A stretch of 64,000 nt of DNA from Phytopseudomonas straminea (GCF_900112645.1 NZ_FOMO01000007.1:153058-217057), one strand, 5' to 3'; positions 54,238 to 63,328 are shown, counted from the stretch's first letter. Program-made: numbers and translations. The notes: generated by a model from the sequence alone, not told the origin.

Positions 54238-55590
54238 TCAACGGGCGCGCAAAGGCGCGGGACGTGCGGTATCCAGCGCGGCGCTGGCGATAGGTTGGCG
54301 GGGCGGGTCGCTGCGCATCAGGGCGGTGCAGCCCAGTGCGACCAGGCCCATGCCGATCAGGTAGGCGATCACGTAGCGCGGGCTGCCATCGGCAGCGGCC
54401 AGCAGGCTGGTGGCGATCATCGGCGCGAAGCCCCCGCCGAGCACGCCGGCCAACTGCACCGACAGCGAGATGCCGCTGTAGCGGATTTCCGCCGGGAACT
54501 GGCGAGCGAACAATAGGGATTCCGGTGCGTAGAGGATCGGGAACACCACGCCCACCGCCAGCACCATCGCCCACCACACCAGCAGCGGCTCACGGGTACC
54601 GAGCATGGCGAAGAACGGGTAGACGAAGGCGCACAGCAACAAGAGCCCGGTGAAGTACAGGCGCTTCTGGCCGACGCGATCGGACAGCCAGCCGCAGAAC
54701 GGCATGGTCGCCAGTGACAGCGCGGCGCCGGCGGTAATGGCATGCAGCACGTCGGCCCGGGGAATCTGCAACTGGTTGGCGGCGTAGGCGAGGGCGAAGG
54801 TGACCGCCATGTAGAACCAGGCGTTCTCGGCCGTGCGCGCGCCGATGATGGTCAGGGTGGCACGCGGGTGATTGCGCACCACTTCCAGCAGCGGCAGACG
54901 TACGCGGCGGTCCTGCTGCTTGAGCTTCTCGAAGTCCGGCGACTCGGCGACCTTGACGCGAATCAGCCAGCCCAGCGCCAGCAGCAACACGCTGGCCAGG
55001 AACGGCAGGCGCCAGCCCCAGGCGAGCATCTGCTCTTCGGGCAGCGTGGCGACCGCGCCCATGGCCAGGGTGGAGAGCACCAGGCCGGCGCCGACGCCGG
55101 TCTGTGGCAGGCTGCCGTAGAAGCCCTTCTTGCCTTCTGGCGCATGCTCGACGGCCATCAGCACCGCGCCGCCCCATTCGCCACCCACGGCCATGCCCTG
55201 CAGAAAGCGCATGACCACCAGCAGCGCCGCGGCCCAGTAGCCGATCTGCTCGTAAGTGGGCAAGAGGCCGATGGCGATGGTCGGGATGCCCATCATCATC
55301 AGGGTGAGCATGAGCATCGACTTGCGGCCGATGCGGTCACCGAAGTGGCCGAACAGAATGCCGCCCAGGGGCCGACCGATGAAACCGACGGCATAGGTGG
55401 CGAAGGCCGCCAGTACGCCGGTGATCGGGTCGAGGGTGGGGAAGAACAGCTTGTTGAAGACCAGCGCGGCGGCGGTGCCGTAGAGAAAGAAGTCGTACCA
55501 CTCGATGGTGGTACCCGCCATGCTGGCCAGACCAGCGATACGGTAGTGCTTGCGGCCGGCAGCCGGCCCTTGAGCATGTGAGTCGTTCAT
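54238..55590 (-). CDS. MHS-family MFS transporter (metabolite:H+ symporter)
   Basis: 450 residues, twelve predicted helices. Signature of the MHS group: ASMAGTTIEWYDFFLYGTAAALVF at residues about 20-43, GRPLGGILFGHFGDRIGRKSML, and RFLQGMAVGGEWGGAVLM. Substrates in this group are organic acids or betaines; co-location with mmsAB suggests a valine, beta-alanine or branched-chain-derived acid. A start 102 nt upstream is in frame but overlaps the divergent promoter; the ATG at 55588-55590 matches the family. Confidence 0.88.
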   Translation of the reverse strand: MNDSHAQGPAAGRKHYRIAGLASMAGTTIEWYDFFLYGTAAALVFNKLFFPTLDPITGVLAAFATYAVGFIGRPLGGILFGHFGDRIGRKSMLMLTLMMMGIPTIAIGLLPTYEQIGYWAAALLVVMRFLQGMAVGGEWGGAVLMAVEHAPEGKKGFYGSLPQTGVGAGLVLSTLAMGAVATLPEEQMLAWGWRLPFLASVLLLALGWLIRVKVAESPDFEKLKQQDRRVRLPLLEVVRNHPRATLTIIGARTAENAWFYMAVTFALAYAANQLQIPRADVLHAITAGAALSLATMPFCGWLSDRVGQKRLYFTGLLLLCAFVYPFFAMLGTREPLLVWWAMVLAVGVVFPILYAPESLLFARQFPAEIRYSGISLSVQLAGVLGGGFAPMIATSLLAAADGSPRYVIAYLIGMGLVALGCTALMRSDPPRQPIASAALDTARPAPLRAR

Positions 55591-55711
55591 GAGTTGCCTG
55601 CTTTTGTTTTTGTCGTAGGAACTTGGAACTGTGAGCAGCTGGTGGGCGCTGCGTGTCTGGAGTATAGGTATGCAAACTTTCTGTTTCAGCACCTAAAAAG
55701 ACAGGTTCGTT
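55591..55711. promoter_or_regulatory. Divergent promoter region between MFS transporter and LysR regulator
   Basis: 121 nt carrying the control signals of the transporter-mmsAB operon and its likely LysR regulator. ATGCAAA occurs twice (55670 and overlapping the regulator start at 55712), and AT-rich blocks flank it. No exact LysR T-N11-A dyad could be fixed with confidence. Confidence 0.35.
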
Positions 55712-56656
55712 ATGCAAAAAAGCATGATGTCGGCCGGCCAGATGAACTGGGACGACCTCAAGTTCTTTCTCGAAGTCGCCCGTACCCGAACCGCCAGCAG
55801 CGCCGCACGGCGCCTGGGCGTGGACTACACCACGGTGTCGAGGCGTATCGGCGCGCTGGAAAAGGCCCTCGGCACCCTGTTGTTCGAGCGCTCGCGTGCC
55901 AGTGGTTTCGTGCTGACTACGGAGGGGCAGCACTTGCTGGGCTATGCCGAGACCCTGGAAAGCACCCTGCAGACGGCCTGCGAACAGGTGTCGGGCGCCA
56001 GCCTGGCGCTCTCGGGCCACGTGCGCATCGGCTCGACCGAGGGCTTCGGCAGCTATTTCGTGGCGCCGCAGCTTGGCGGCTTTCAGGACATCTATCCGAA
56101 CATCGCCATCGACCTGTTGCCGGTGCCGCATTTCATCAGCCTGTCGCGCCGTGAGGCGGACATCGCCATCACCCTGGAGCGCCCCGAACGCGGGCCCTAC
56201 GTCTGCTCCCGGCTGTGCGACTACGCCCTGAAGCTCTACGCAACGCCCGAATACCTGCAGCGCCTCCCGCCGATCCGACAGGTGGAGGATCTGGGCCAGC
56301 ATTCGTTCATCACCTACGTCGATGACCTGGCATTCAGTCCGGAGCTGCTCTACCTGGAAGGCATCGTGCCCAATGCCAGCAGCACGCTGCGCAGCACCAG
56401 TGTCGTGGCCCAGTATCAGGCCGCCTTGCAGGGGCGGGCGCTGGCGATTCTGCCGTGCTTTCTGGCAGGCCCGGATGCACGGCTGGTCGAGGTGCTGCCG
56501 GATGAGGTGAAGGTGATCCGCCAGTTCTGGCTGTACTACCGGGAGGACCTGCGCAAGCTCAAACGCATCACCCTGGTGGCCGATTACCTGCGTGCCTGCG
56601 CCGAGCGCAACCGCGCGTTTCTGCTTGGTGATGCTGGCGAGATGGTGTTTGTGTGA
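55712..56656 (+). CDS. LysR family transcriptional regulator
   Basis: 314 residues. Winged HTH at about 12-70 (DLKFFLEVARTRTASSAARRLGVDYTTVSRRIGALEKAL) and a substrate-binding domain starting near residue 95. Divergent from the transporter-mmsA-mmsB operon, so probably its regulator. This differs from the AraC-type MmsR described for P. aeruginosa mmsAB. Several in-frame ATGs exist (55712, 55724, 55727, 55742); the first, with ACAGG upstream, was used but a later one is possible. Confidence 0.88.
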   Translation: MQKSMMSAGQMNWDDLKFFLEVARTRTASSAARRLGVDYTTVSRRIGALEKALGTLLFERSRASGFVLTTEGQHLLGYAETLESTLQTACEQVSGASLALSGHVRIGSTEGFGSYFVAPQLGGFQDIYPNIAIDLLPVPHFISLSRREADIAITLERPERGPYVCSRLCDYALKLYATPEYLQRLPPIRQVEDLGQHSFITYVDDLAFSPELLYLEGIVPNASSTLRSTSVVAQYQAALQGRALAILPCFLAGPDARLVEVLPDEVKVIRQFWLYYREDLRKLKRITLVADYLRACAERNRAFLLGDAGEMVFV

Positions 56657-56723
56657 CTCATTTGCCCATGGCAGTCACGTGCGGCTCGGGCGATACTTGC
56701 GCCCACTGCCAGGAGGCCATGCC

Positions 56724-57230
56724 ATGTCCACAGAAAATGCCCAACTGATCACCCGTTTCTACCAGGCGTTCCAGCGCCTCGATGCCGAGGAGATGGCGCG
56801 TTGCTACGCGCCGGACGTACGTTTCAGCGATCCGGCTTTTGGCGAGCTGAACGGCGAGGATGCCCGCGACATGTGGCGCATGCTCACCTCACGGGCCAAG
56901 AAATTCTCCCTGACCTTCAGCGACGTGCAGGGCGACGCCACTGGCGGCAGCGCCAAATGGGTGGCCACCTACCTGTTCACCCAGACTGGGCGCACCGTGG
57001 TCAATCGCATCGACGCATCGTTCGTGATTCGCGATGGGCTTATCGTCGAGCACCGCGACCGCTTCGACATGTGGCGCTGGGCCGCTCAGGCGCTGGGCTT
57101 TCAGGGCATGCTGATTGGCTGGACGCCGCTGCTCAAGAACACCGTGCGCAAGCAGGCGCGAGGCGGCTTGCGGCAGTTCCAGGCCGCCCGTGCGTCCGAC
57201 GGGCAGCACGGCGGAGCAGCGCGCGGCTGA
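56724..57230 (+). CDS. NTF2-like (SnoaL-fold) family protein
   Basis: 168 residues with a cone-shaped NTF2-like fold: N-terminal helices ITRFYQAFQRLDAEEMARCYAPDVRFSDPAFGELNG, then strands ending VIRDGLIVEHRDRFDMWRWA. Such proteins may be ketosteroid-isomerase-like enzymes or ligand binders; catalytic residues cannot be assigned. The ATG at 56724 is 7 nt from AGGAGG. The C-terminal 30 residues are polar and probably disordered. Confidence 0.82.
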   Translation: MSTENAQLITRFYQAFQRLDAEEMARCYAPDVRFSDPAFGELNGEDARDMWRMLTSRAKKFSLTFSDVQGDATGGSAKWVATYLFTQTGRTVVNRIDASFVIRDGLIVEHRDRFDMWRWAAQALGFQGMLIGWTPLLKNTVRKQARGGLRQFQAARASDGQHGGAARG

Positions 57231-57334
57231 ACGGAGTGGTACGCTCTCCGGTCAGAACTTCAGCGATGAATGGCAAGGTGCATGTAAAGGCCTGATTCAT
57301 CGTGTGAAAGCCCGTCCGCCAGAGTATTTCGATC

Positions 57335-58045
57335 ATGAGTGTTATGTCCGTATCCCCCCGTAAAGCCAAGGCCTGGAGCGTGCACGCGGTAACCGCGAGC
57401 GGAGTCATCCTCGGTATGCTGGCGCTGCTCGCGCTGATCGAGGGGCGGGCGGAAAGCTGCCTGCTGTGGCTGGGGCTGGCGCTGCTGGTCGACGGCCTGG
57501 ACGGCACCCTGGCGCGCAAGTACGACGTGAAGGTGGTGCTGCCGCATTTCGATGGTTCCACCCTCGACCTGGTGATCGACTACCTCACCTACGTATTCAT
57601 CCCGGCGATCTTCGTCTATCGCTTTATTCCGCTGCCCGAGTACACGCTGCTGCTGTCGGTGGGCGTGATCCTGCTGTCGTCGCTGTTCTGCTTCTGTAAC
57701 GTCAACATGAAGAGCAAGGACAACTACTTCGTCGGCTTCCCTGCCGCCTGGAACGTGGTGGTGGTGTATCTCTACCTGCTGGACTTCGAGCCCTGGGTCA
57801 CCTTTGCGGTGATCATGGTGCTGGCCGGCCTGACCCTGACCCGCATGAAGTTCCTGCACCCGTTCCGGGTCAAGCAGTTCATGCCCATCAACATCGCCGT
57901 GACCATGGTGTGGATGTTCGCCTGCGCTGGCCTGATCATGCAGTTCCCCGCTCAGCCGGTGTGGCTGCTGGTGCTGTGGGGCCTGTCCTCGGCCTACTTC
58001 GTGGGCATGTGCGTGTGGCGTTCGGCCCGCGAGTGGTTCGCCTGA
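57335..58045 (+). CDS. pcs: Phosphatidylcholine synthase (CDP-alcohol phosphatidyltransferase)
   Basis: 236-residue membrane enzyme condensing CDP-diacylglycerol with choline to phosphatidylcholine. CDP-alcohol phosphatidyltransferase motif in the long-spaced Pcs form: D53-G-L-D-G-x2-A-R61, then G74-x3-D78-x3-D82. About eight hydrophobic segments. Found in P. aeruginosa (PA3857 as I recall) but not E. coli. It implies choline uptake and PC-containing membranes. A second ATG (57344) is possible. No good ribosome site at either. Confidence 0.9.
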   Translation: MSVMSVSPRKAKAWSVHAVTASGVILGMLALLALIEGRAESCLLWLGLALLVDGLDGTLARKYDVKVVLPHFDGSTLDLVIDYLTYVFIPAIFVYRFIPLPEYTLLLSVGVILLSSLFCFCNVNMKSKDNYFVGFPAAWNVVVVYLYLLDFEPWVTFAVIMVLAGLTLTRMKFLHPFRVKQFMPINIAVTMVWMFACAGLIMQFPAQPVWLLVLWGLSSAYFVGMCVWRSAREWFA

Positions 58046-58052
58046 CCGCGTG

Positions 58053-58367
58053 ATGAGCGTCAGCGCCGATAAACCCTGGTTCGTCTACCTCGTGCGCGCC
58101 GCCAATGGCGCGCTCTACTGCGGCATCAGTGATGATCCACAGCGGCGCTTCGCCCAGCATCAGAGCGGCAAGGGCGCGCGGTTCTTCTTCTCCAGCCCGG
58201 CGGTGGCCCTGGTCTACAGCGAAAGCTGCCCGGGCAAGGGCGACGCCCTGCGCCGCGAACGGGCGATCAAGCGTCTCGGCAAGGGCGCCAAGGAGGCCCT
58301 GGTGGCCACCGGCAGCCTGATGCATGTGCTTGATGAGCTGCCATCAGCCCCGCTGGAATCTATCTAA
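58053..58367 (+). CDS. GIY-YIG nuclease family protein (YhbQ-like)
   Basis: 104 residues holding one GIY-YIG domain: FVYLVRAANGALYCGIS, then DDPQRRFAQHQSGKGARFF with the conserved arginine and RRERAIKRLGKGAKEAL containing the conserved glutamate. Related YhbQ proteins bind or nick DNA. Start ATG at 58053; a GTG at 58050 also fits. It lies 7 nt after the pcs stop, probably cotranscribed. Confidence 0.88.
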   Translation: MSVSADKPWFVYLVRAANGALYCGISDDPQRRFAQHQSGKGARFFFSSPAVALVYSESCPGKGDALRRERAIKRLGKGAKEALVATGSLMHVLDELPSAPLESI

Positions 58368-58419
58368 CGCTGTGGGGAGCTGAGTTAAGCTGGGCGCTCA
58401 TCCGTTCCCGGAGGCTTCC

Positions 58420-59355
58420 ATGTCTGATCTGATCCTGCACCATTACCCCACATCGCCCTTCGCCGAGAAGGCGCGTCTGCTGATGGGCTTCAAGAACCTG
58501 GCCTGGCGCTCGGTGCAGATTCCGCCGGTGATGCCCAAGCCGGACCTCACCGCCCTCACTGGCGGCTACCGCAAGACACCGGTGCTGCAGATCGGCGCCG
58601 ATATCTACTGCGATACCGCCCTGATCGCCCGCCGCCTCGAGGCGCACCAGCCGCAGCCGGCATTGCTGCCCGGCAAGCAGGCCTTCGCCGTCGCCGCCTT
58701 CGCCCAGTGGGCCGACTCGGTGGTGTTCCAGCATGCGGTCAGCCTGGTGTTCCAGCCCGAATCCATCGCTGTGCGGTTCGCCAAGGCGCCGCCGGAATTC
58801 TTGCAGACCTTCATCGCCGACCGCAGCAAGCTGTTCTCGGGCGGCCAGGCTACCCGCCTGCCGGCCGAGCAGGCCAAGCACCAGTGGCCTGGCTTCATGA
58901 CCCGCCTGCAGGCGCAACTGGAGGCCAGCGGCGGTGATTTCCTGTTTGGCGAGGCGAGCCTGGCCGATATCGCCATGGCGCATCCACTATGGTTCCTGCG
59001 CGCCACCCCGGTGACATCACCGCTGGTCGATGGCTACCCGGCGGTAGTCGCCTGGCTGGAGCGCGTGCTCTCGTTCGGGCACGGCAACCCGCAGGACCTG
59101 AGCAGTGAAGCAGCCGTCGAGGTCGCGCGCGCCGCCACACCTGCGGCGCTGCCCGAAGAAGCGTTCGCCGATCCGAACGGTTTCAAGGCCGGACAGCGGG
59201 TGGCCGTTTCGGCTATCGATTATGGCCTAGAGGCAGTCGAGGGTGAGCTGCTATTCGCCGGCGCCGAGGAGCTGATCCTGCGCCGCGAAGATGATCGCGC
59301 CGGCGTCGTGCATGTGCACTTTCCGAGGCTGGGCTTTCGTATCGAGGCACATTGA
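58420..59355 (+). CDS. Glutathione S-transferase family protein
   Basis: 311 residues: N-terminal thioredoxin-like GST domain (LILHHYPTSPFAEKARLLMGFKNLAW, with cis-Pro region KTPVLQIGADIYCDTALIARRLE), helical C-terminal GST domain to about residue 215, and an extra C-terminal domain of about 90 residues (KAGQRVAVSAIDYGLEAVEGELLFAGAEELIL) of beta type. That extension is longer than a normal GST of about 200-220 residues. Start ATG follows GGAGGCTTCC. Confidence 0.88.
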   Translation: MSDLILHHYPTSPFAEKARLLMGFKNLAWRSVQIPPVMPKPDLTALTGGYRKTPVLQIGADIYCDTALIARRLEAHQPQPALLPGKQAFAVAAFAQWADSVVFQHAVSLVFQPESIAVRFAKAPPEFLQTFIADRSKLFSGGQATRLPAEQAKHQWPGFMTRLQAQLEASGGDFLFGEASLADIAMAHPLWFLRATPVTSPLVDGYPAVVAWLERVLSFGHGNPQDLSSEAAVEVARAATPAALPEEAFADPNGFKAGQRVAVSAIDYGLEAVEGELLFAGAEELILRREDDRAGVVHVHFPRLGFRIEAH

Positions 59356-59368
59356 GTTCGATAAAGAT

Positions 59369-59423
59369 CGCGGCTAAAGCCGCTCCCACAAAGGCACCAG
59401 GCGTGGGAGCGGCTTTAGCCGCG
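59369..59423. repeat. Perfect inverted REP pair
   Basis: CGCGGCTAAAGCCGCTCCCAC (59369-59389) and its exact inverted copy (59403-59423) enclose 13 bp. Pseudomonas REP type with GTGGGAGCGGCTTTAGCCGCG arms, between the GST gene and the eut operon. Confidence 0.85.
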
Positions 59424-59440
59424 AGAGGTTTGGGGACAGG

Positions 59441-59526
59441 CCGTAGGATGGGGCGGGCCGCGTAGGATGGGTGAAACCCATCAATCGCCGATGGGTTTCA
59501 CCTACGCGGCCCGACCCATCCTACGG
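59441..59526. repeat. Nested palindromic repeat (GTAGGATGGG type)
   Basis: CCGTAGGATGGG / CCCATCCTACGG are the outer arms; inside, GGGCCGCGTAGG..., GTGAAACCCATC and GATGGGTTTCAC pair around an 8-nt centre. The whole 86 bp can fold into one long cruciform. It is an intergenic repeat family I recall from Pseudomonas, distinct from the REP next to it. Confidence 0.75.
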
Positions 59527-59541
59527 CTACGACCTATTGCT

Positions 59542-60351
59542 TCATCGCTGATCCGGCAACAAAAAATTCCCCGGCCCTGCGTCTTCCAGAGTCGGCACTT
59601 CGGCTTCGTCCTTCAGATCCACGCCCGACAGCTGGCGGCGGCAGGCCTCGCGCATCAGGTACAGCAATCGGAAGGTCGCCATGCCGTAGCTCAGGCCTTC
59701 CAGCCGCACGTTGGAGATGCAGTTGCGGTAGGCGTCATTGAGGCCGACCCGCGGTGCATAGGTGAAGTACAGGCCCAGGCTGTCCGGTGAGCTGAGCCCT
59801 GGGCGTTCGCCGATCAGGATCACCGTCATCTTGGCGCCCAGCCGTTCGCCCACCTCGTCGGCGACGGCGACCCGGCCCTGTTGTACCAGGCTGATAGGCG
59901 CCAGTTTCCAACCTTCCTCGGTGATTTGCTCCAGCAGCTTTTCCAGAAATGGCAGGCTGTGACGGCGCACGGCCAGGGAAGACAGGCCATCGGCGATGAC
60001 GATGGCCAGGTCATAGCCGCGGCCGTTTTCCTTGGCGTAGTCGTCCAGGGCGTTGGCGGATTCTTCGTCCAGGCGCCGGCCAAGGTCCGGGCGCTGCAGG
60101 TAGGTGTGCCGGTCCGCCGCGGCGCTGTGCAGTAGCAGGGTATCCAGGCCGCGGCCCTGCAGTTCTTCACACAGGCCTTCATGGTCGAAGGGCAGGTGCA
60201 CGGCATCGCGGGCCTGGGCGTGGGCGAACTGGAAATCCAGTTGCGCGGCGGTAGGCAGGCTGGTGCCGGCGCGGCCCAGGGCGATACGCGCCGGGGTCAG
60301 CTGGCGCAGATGCTGCCAGGGGTTGGGCGTAGCGGGGGATTTATCGGACAT
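59542..60351 (-). CDS. eutC: Ethanolamine ammonia-lyase small subunit EutC
   Basis: 269 residues (E. coli 295). Small subunit of the adenosylcobalamin enzyme that splits ethanolamine into acetaldehyde and ammonia. Family segments: LRQLTPARIALGRAGTSLPT, VIVIADGLSSLAV-like block AIVIADGLSSLAVRRH, and LIGERPGLSSPDSLGLYFTY. It starts 9 nt downstream of the eutB stop. The N-terminus is shorter than in E. coli, lacking the microcompartment targeting extension, which fits the absence of shell genes. Confidence 0.94.
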   Translation of the reverse strand: MSDKSPATPNPWQHLRQLTPARIALGRAGTSLPTAAQLDFQFAHAQARDAVHLPFDHEGLCEELQGRGLDTLLLHSAAADRHTYLQRPDLGRRLDEESANALDDYAKENGRGYDLAIVIADGLSSLAVRRHSLPFLEKLLEQITEEGWKLAPISLVQQGRVAVADEVGERLGAKMTVILIGERPGLSSPDSLGLYFTYAPRVGLNDAYRNCISNVRLEGLSYGMATFRLLYLMREACRRQLSGVDLKDEAEVPTLEDAGPGNFLLPDQR

Positions 60352-60360
60352 GGCGACCTC

Positions 60361-61755
60361 TCAAGCCAGTTGCGCCAGGGCCTGGCGAAATGCCGGCGGC
60401 AGCTCGTTACCCATATGCAGGCGGCCGCCCTGTTGCTGGAAGATGCCCATGCGCGCCAGCCAGGCTTCGAACTCCGGCGCCGCATGCAGGCCGAGCACCT
60501 TGCGCGCGTACAGGGCGTCGTGGAACGACGTGGTCTGGTAGTTGAGCATCACGTCATCCGAGCCGGGGATGCCCATGATGAAGTTGATGCCGGCCGTGCC
60601 GAGCAGGGTCAGCAGGGTGTCCATGTCGTCCTGATCGGCCTCGGCGTGGTTGGTGTAGCAGATGTCGCAGCCCATGGGCACGCCGAGCAGCTTGCCGCAG
60701 AAGTGATCTTCCAGGCCGGCGCGGATGATCTGCTTGCCGTTGTAGAGGTATTCCGGGCCGATGAAGCCGACCACGGTGTTGACCAGAAACGGGTTGAAGT
60801 GCCGGGCCACGGCGTAGGCGCGGGTTTCGCAGGTCTGCTGGTCGACGCCATGGTTGGCGTTGGCCGACAGCGCGCTGCCCTGGCCGGTCTCGAAATACAT
60901 GAGGTTGTTGCCCAGGGTGCCGCGCTTGAGGCTCAGGCCGGCTTCGTAGCCTTCCTGCAGCACCTTGAGGGTCACGCCGAAGCTGGCGTTGGCCGCCTCG
61001 GTGCCGGCGATCGACTGGAACACCAGGTCCAGCGGAGCACCGCGCTCGATGGCGGCGATGGAGCTGGTGACGTGGGTCAGCACGCAGGATTGGGTGGGGA
61101 TCTCGTAGCGCTGGATGATCGCGTCGAGCATGTCCACCAGCGCGCGGATCGAGCTGGCGCTATCGGTGGCCGGGTTGATGCCGATCATCGCATCGCCGTT
61201 ACCGTAGAGCAGGCCGTCGAGGATGCTGGCGGCGATGCCCGCCGGATCGTCGGTCGGGTGGTTGGGCTGCAGGCGCGTGGACATCCGCCCGCGCAGGCCC
61301 ATGGTGTTGCGGAATTTGGTGACCACTCGGGTCTTCTGGGCAACCAGCACCAGATCTTGCACGCGCATGATCTTCGATACCGCCGCGGCCATTTCCGGGG
61401 TCAGCCCCGGTGCCAGGGCGGTCAGGCTGGTTTCGTCGGCGGCATCGCTGAGCAGCCAGTCGCGCAGCCCGCCCACCGTCAGGTGGCTGACCGGGGCGAA
61501 GGCGTCGGCATCATGGGTGTCGACGATCAGCCGGGTGACTTCGTCCTGTTCATAGGGAATCACCGCTTCCTGCAGGAAGTGCTCCAGCGGCACGTCAGCC
61601 AGGGCCATCTGCGCCGCGGCACGCTCGGCGTCGCTCTGCGCGGCGACCTCGGCCAGGTAATCACCGGAGCGGGCCGGGCTGGCCTTGGCCATCAGCTCGC
61701 GCAGGCTGTCGAAGCGCCAGGTCATGTGGGCGATGGTGTGAGTGAATCCAGCCAT
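60361..61755 (-). CDS. eutB: Ethanolamine ammonia-lyase large subunit EutB
   Basis: 464 residues (E. coli 453). TIM-barrel catalytic subunit. Recognised by TRLQPNHPTDDPAGIAASILDGLLYGNGDAMIGINPATDS, ETGQGSALSANANHG and GCDICYTNHAEADQDD. Adenosylcobalamin dependent, so the cell must make or import B12. Upstream is the ethanolamine permease, 48 nt away. Confidence 0.95.
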   Translation of the reverse strand: MAGFTHTIAHMTWRFDSLRELMAKASPARSGDYLAEVAAQSDAERAAAQMALADVPLEHFLQEAVIPYEQDEVTRLIVDTHDADAFAPVSHLTVGGLRDWLLSDAADETSLTALAPGLTPEMAAAVSKIMRVQDLVLVAQKTRVVTKFRNTMGLRGRMSTRLQPNHPTDDPAGIAASILDGLLYGNGDAMIGINPATDSASSIRALVDMLDAIIQRYEIPTQSCVLTHVTSSIAAIERGAPLDLVFQSIAGTEAANASFGVTLKVLQEGYEAGLSLKRGTLGNNLMYFETGQGSALSANANHGVDQQTCETRAYAVARHFNPFLVNTVVGFIGPEYLYNGKQIIRAGLEDHFCGKLLGVPMGCDICYTNHAEADQDDMDTLLTLLGTAGINFIMGIPGSDDVMLNYQTTSFHDALYARKVLGLHAAPEFEAWLARMGIFQQQGGRLHMGNELPPAFRQALAQLA

Positions 61756-61803
61756 GAATCATGTCTCCTGTCGCGGCCGCTTTTCAGCGGCCGCTGCAAG
61801 GGG

Positions 61804-63249
61804 TTAACGCAGTGACTGCTCGGCAGCCTGAATTGCCGCGAACTCTTCCTCCGGCGTGCCGGACACCAGGTGGTGGCGGCTGTACAGCGCGAAGTAGGCA
61901 ATGAACAGAGCGTAGATGACTGCCGCGCCGATCACGACCCGCAGGTCGACTAGGAAGCAGGCCACCAGCGCTACCGCTGCCAGCACCAGAGCCACCGACG
62001 AGGTCAGCACGCCACCGGGAGTGCGATAGGGGCGCGGCATGTCGGGACGACGGCTGCGCAGGGTGATGTGCGCCGCCATCATCAGTACGTAGGACAGCGT
62101 GGCGCCGAATACCGCGACCAGAATCAGCAGGTCACCCTGGCCGGTCAGCGACAGGCCGAAGCCGATGATGCCCGGGACGATCAGGGCCATGACCGGCGCC
62201 TTGTTGCGGTTGGTCAGCGACAGACTGCGTGGCAGGTAGCCGGCGCGCGACAGGGCGAAGATCTGCCGCGAGTAGGCGTAGATGATCGAGAAGAAGCTGG
62301 CGATCAGACCGGCCAGGCCAACCAGATTGACGAACTGGCTCATCCAGGTGGAGCCGCCGTAGACCTTGACCAGCGATTCCACCAGCGGGTTACCCGAGGC
62401 CACCAGCGACTGGGCACCGGCGGCGCCTGGGCCGACCAGCAGAATCAGCCCGGCGAACACCAGCAGCACCAGCACCGCGCCGATCAGGCCGCGTGGCAGG
62501 TCGCGCTTGGGATCCTTGGTTTCCTCGGCAGCCAGCGGCACGCCTTCGACCGCCAGGAAGAACCAGATGCCGTAGGGCAGGGCGGCCCAGATGCCCAGGT
62601 AGCCGAAGGGCAGGAAGCTGCTGGCGCCCTTGGCGTCGGTGGCGGGAATGTCGAACAGGTTGGCGACCTGGAAGTGCGGCGCCATGGCGACGATGTACAC
62701 GCCCAGGGCGATGGCGGCGACGGCGGTGATGGCGAACATCAGCTTCAGCGCCTCGCCGGCACCGAGGATGTGGATGCCGATGAACACCACGTAGAACACC
62801 AGGTAGATGATCCAGCCGCCGACGCCGAACAGCGACTCGCAGTAGGCACCGATAAAACAGGCGATGGCCGCCGGCGCGATGGCGTACTCGATGAGGATCG
62901 CCGTACCGGTCAAAAAGCCGCCCCAGGGTCCGAAGGCGGTGCGGGTGAAACCGTAGCCACCGCCGGCGGTGGGGATCATCGACGACAGTTCGGCCAGCGA
63001 GAAACACATGCACAGGTACATGGTCGCCATCAGCAGCGTGGCGATGAACATGCCGCCCCAGCCGCCCTGGGCTAGGCCGAAGTTCCAGCCGGCGTAGTCA
63101 CCGGAGATCACGTAGGCCACGCCCAGGCCGATCAACAGGATCCAGCCGGCGGCGCCCTGTTTCAGTTGCCGGTTGGCGAAGTAGTCGGCGCTGACCGCTT
63201 CGGTTTCCACACCGCCGTGCGAGGGTGTGGCGATTGTCTCTTTGGACAT
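61804..63249 (-). CDS. eat: Ethanolamine permease (APC superfamily)
   Basis: 481 residues, twelve membrane segments. Starts with LKQGAAGWILLIGLGVAYVISGDYAGWNFGLAQGGWGGMF and contains IPTAGGGYGFTRTAFGPWGG, characteristic of the Pseudomonas-type ethanolamine transporter within the amino acid-polyamine-organocation group. Placed between the aldehyde dehydrogenase and eutBC on the same strand, giving a complete uptake-to-acetate pathway. A long hairpin-free gap of 79 nt separates it from the dehydrogenase. Confidence 0.92.
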   Translation of the reverse strand: MSKETIATPSHGGVETEAVSADYFANRQLKQGAAGWILLIGLGVAYVISGDYAGWNFGLAQGGWGGMFIATLLMATMYLCMCFSLAELSSMIPTAGGGYGFTRTAFGPWGGFLTGTAILIEYAIAPAAIACFIGAYCESLFGVGGWIIYLVFYVVFIGIHILGAGEALKLMFAITAVAAIALGVYIVAMAPHFQVANLFDIPATDAKGASSFLPFGYLGIWAALPYGIWFFLAVEGVPLAAEETKDPKRDLPRGLIGAVLVLLVFAGLILLVGPGAAGAQSLVASGNPLVESLVKVYGGSTWMSQFVNLVGLAGLIASFFSIIYAYSRQIFALSRAGYLPRSLSLTNRNKAPVMALIVPGIIGFGLSLTGQGDLLILVAVFGATLSYVLMMAAHITLRSRRPDMPRPYRTPGGVLTSSVALVLAAVALVACFLVDLRVVIGAAVIYALFIAYFALYSRHHLVSGTPEEEFAAIQAAEQSLR

Positions 63250-63328
63250 GTTGGGACTCCTTCACGCCCCGCCGCAGGCGGCGGGGCGTCGTTTTAGTTG
63301 GCTGCGTTCAATTGGCAAATTGGCAGTT

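Noticed and set aside
60181..61815. 544-codon open frame opposite eutBC
   Set aside because: Antisense shadow; eutB and eutC motifs are unambiguous on the minus strand.
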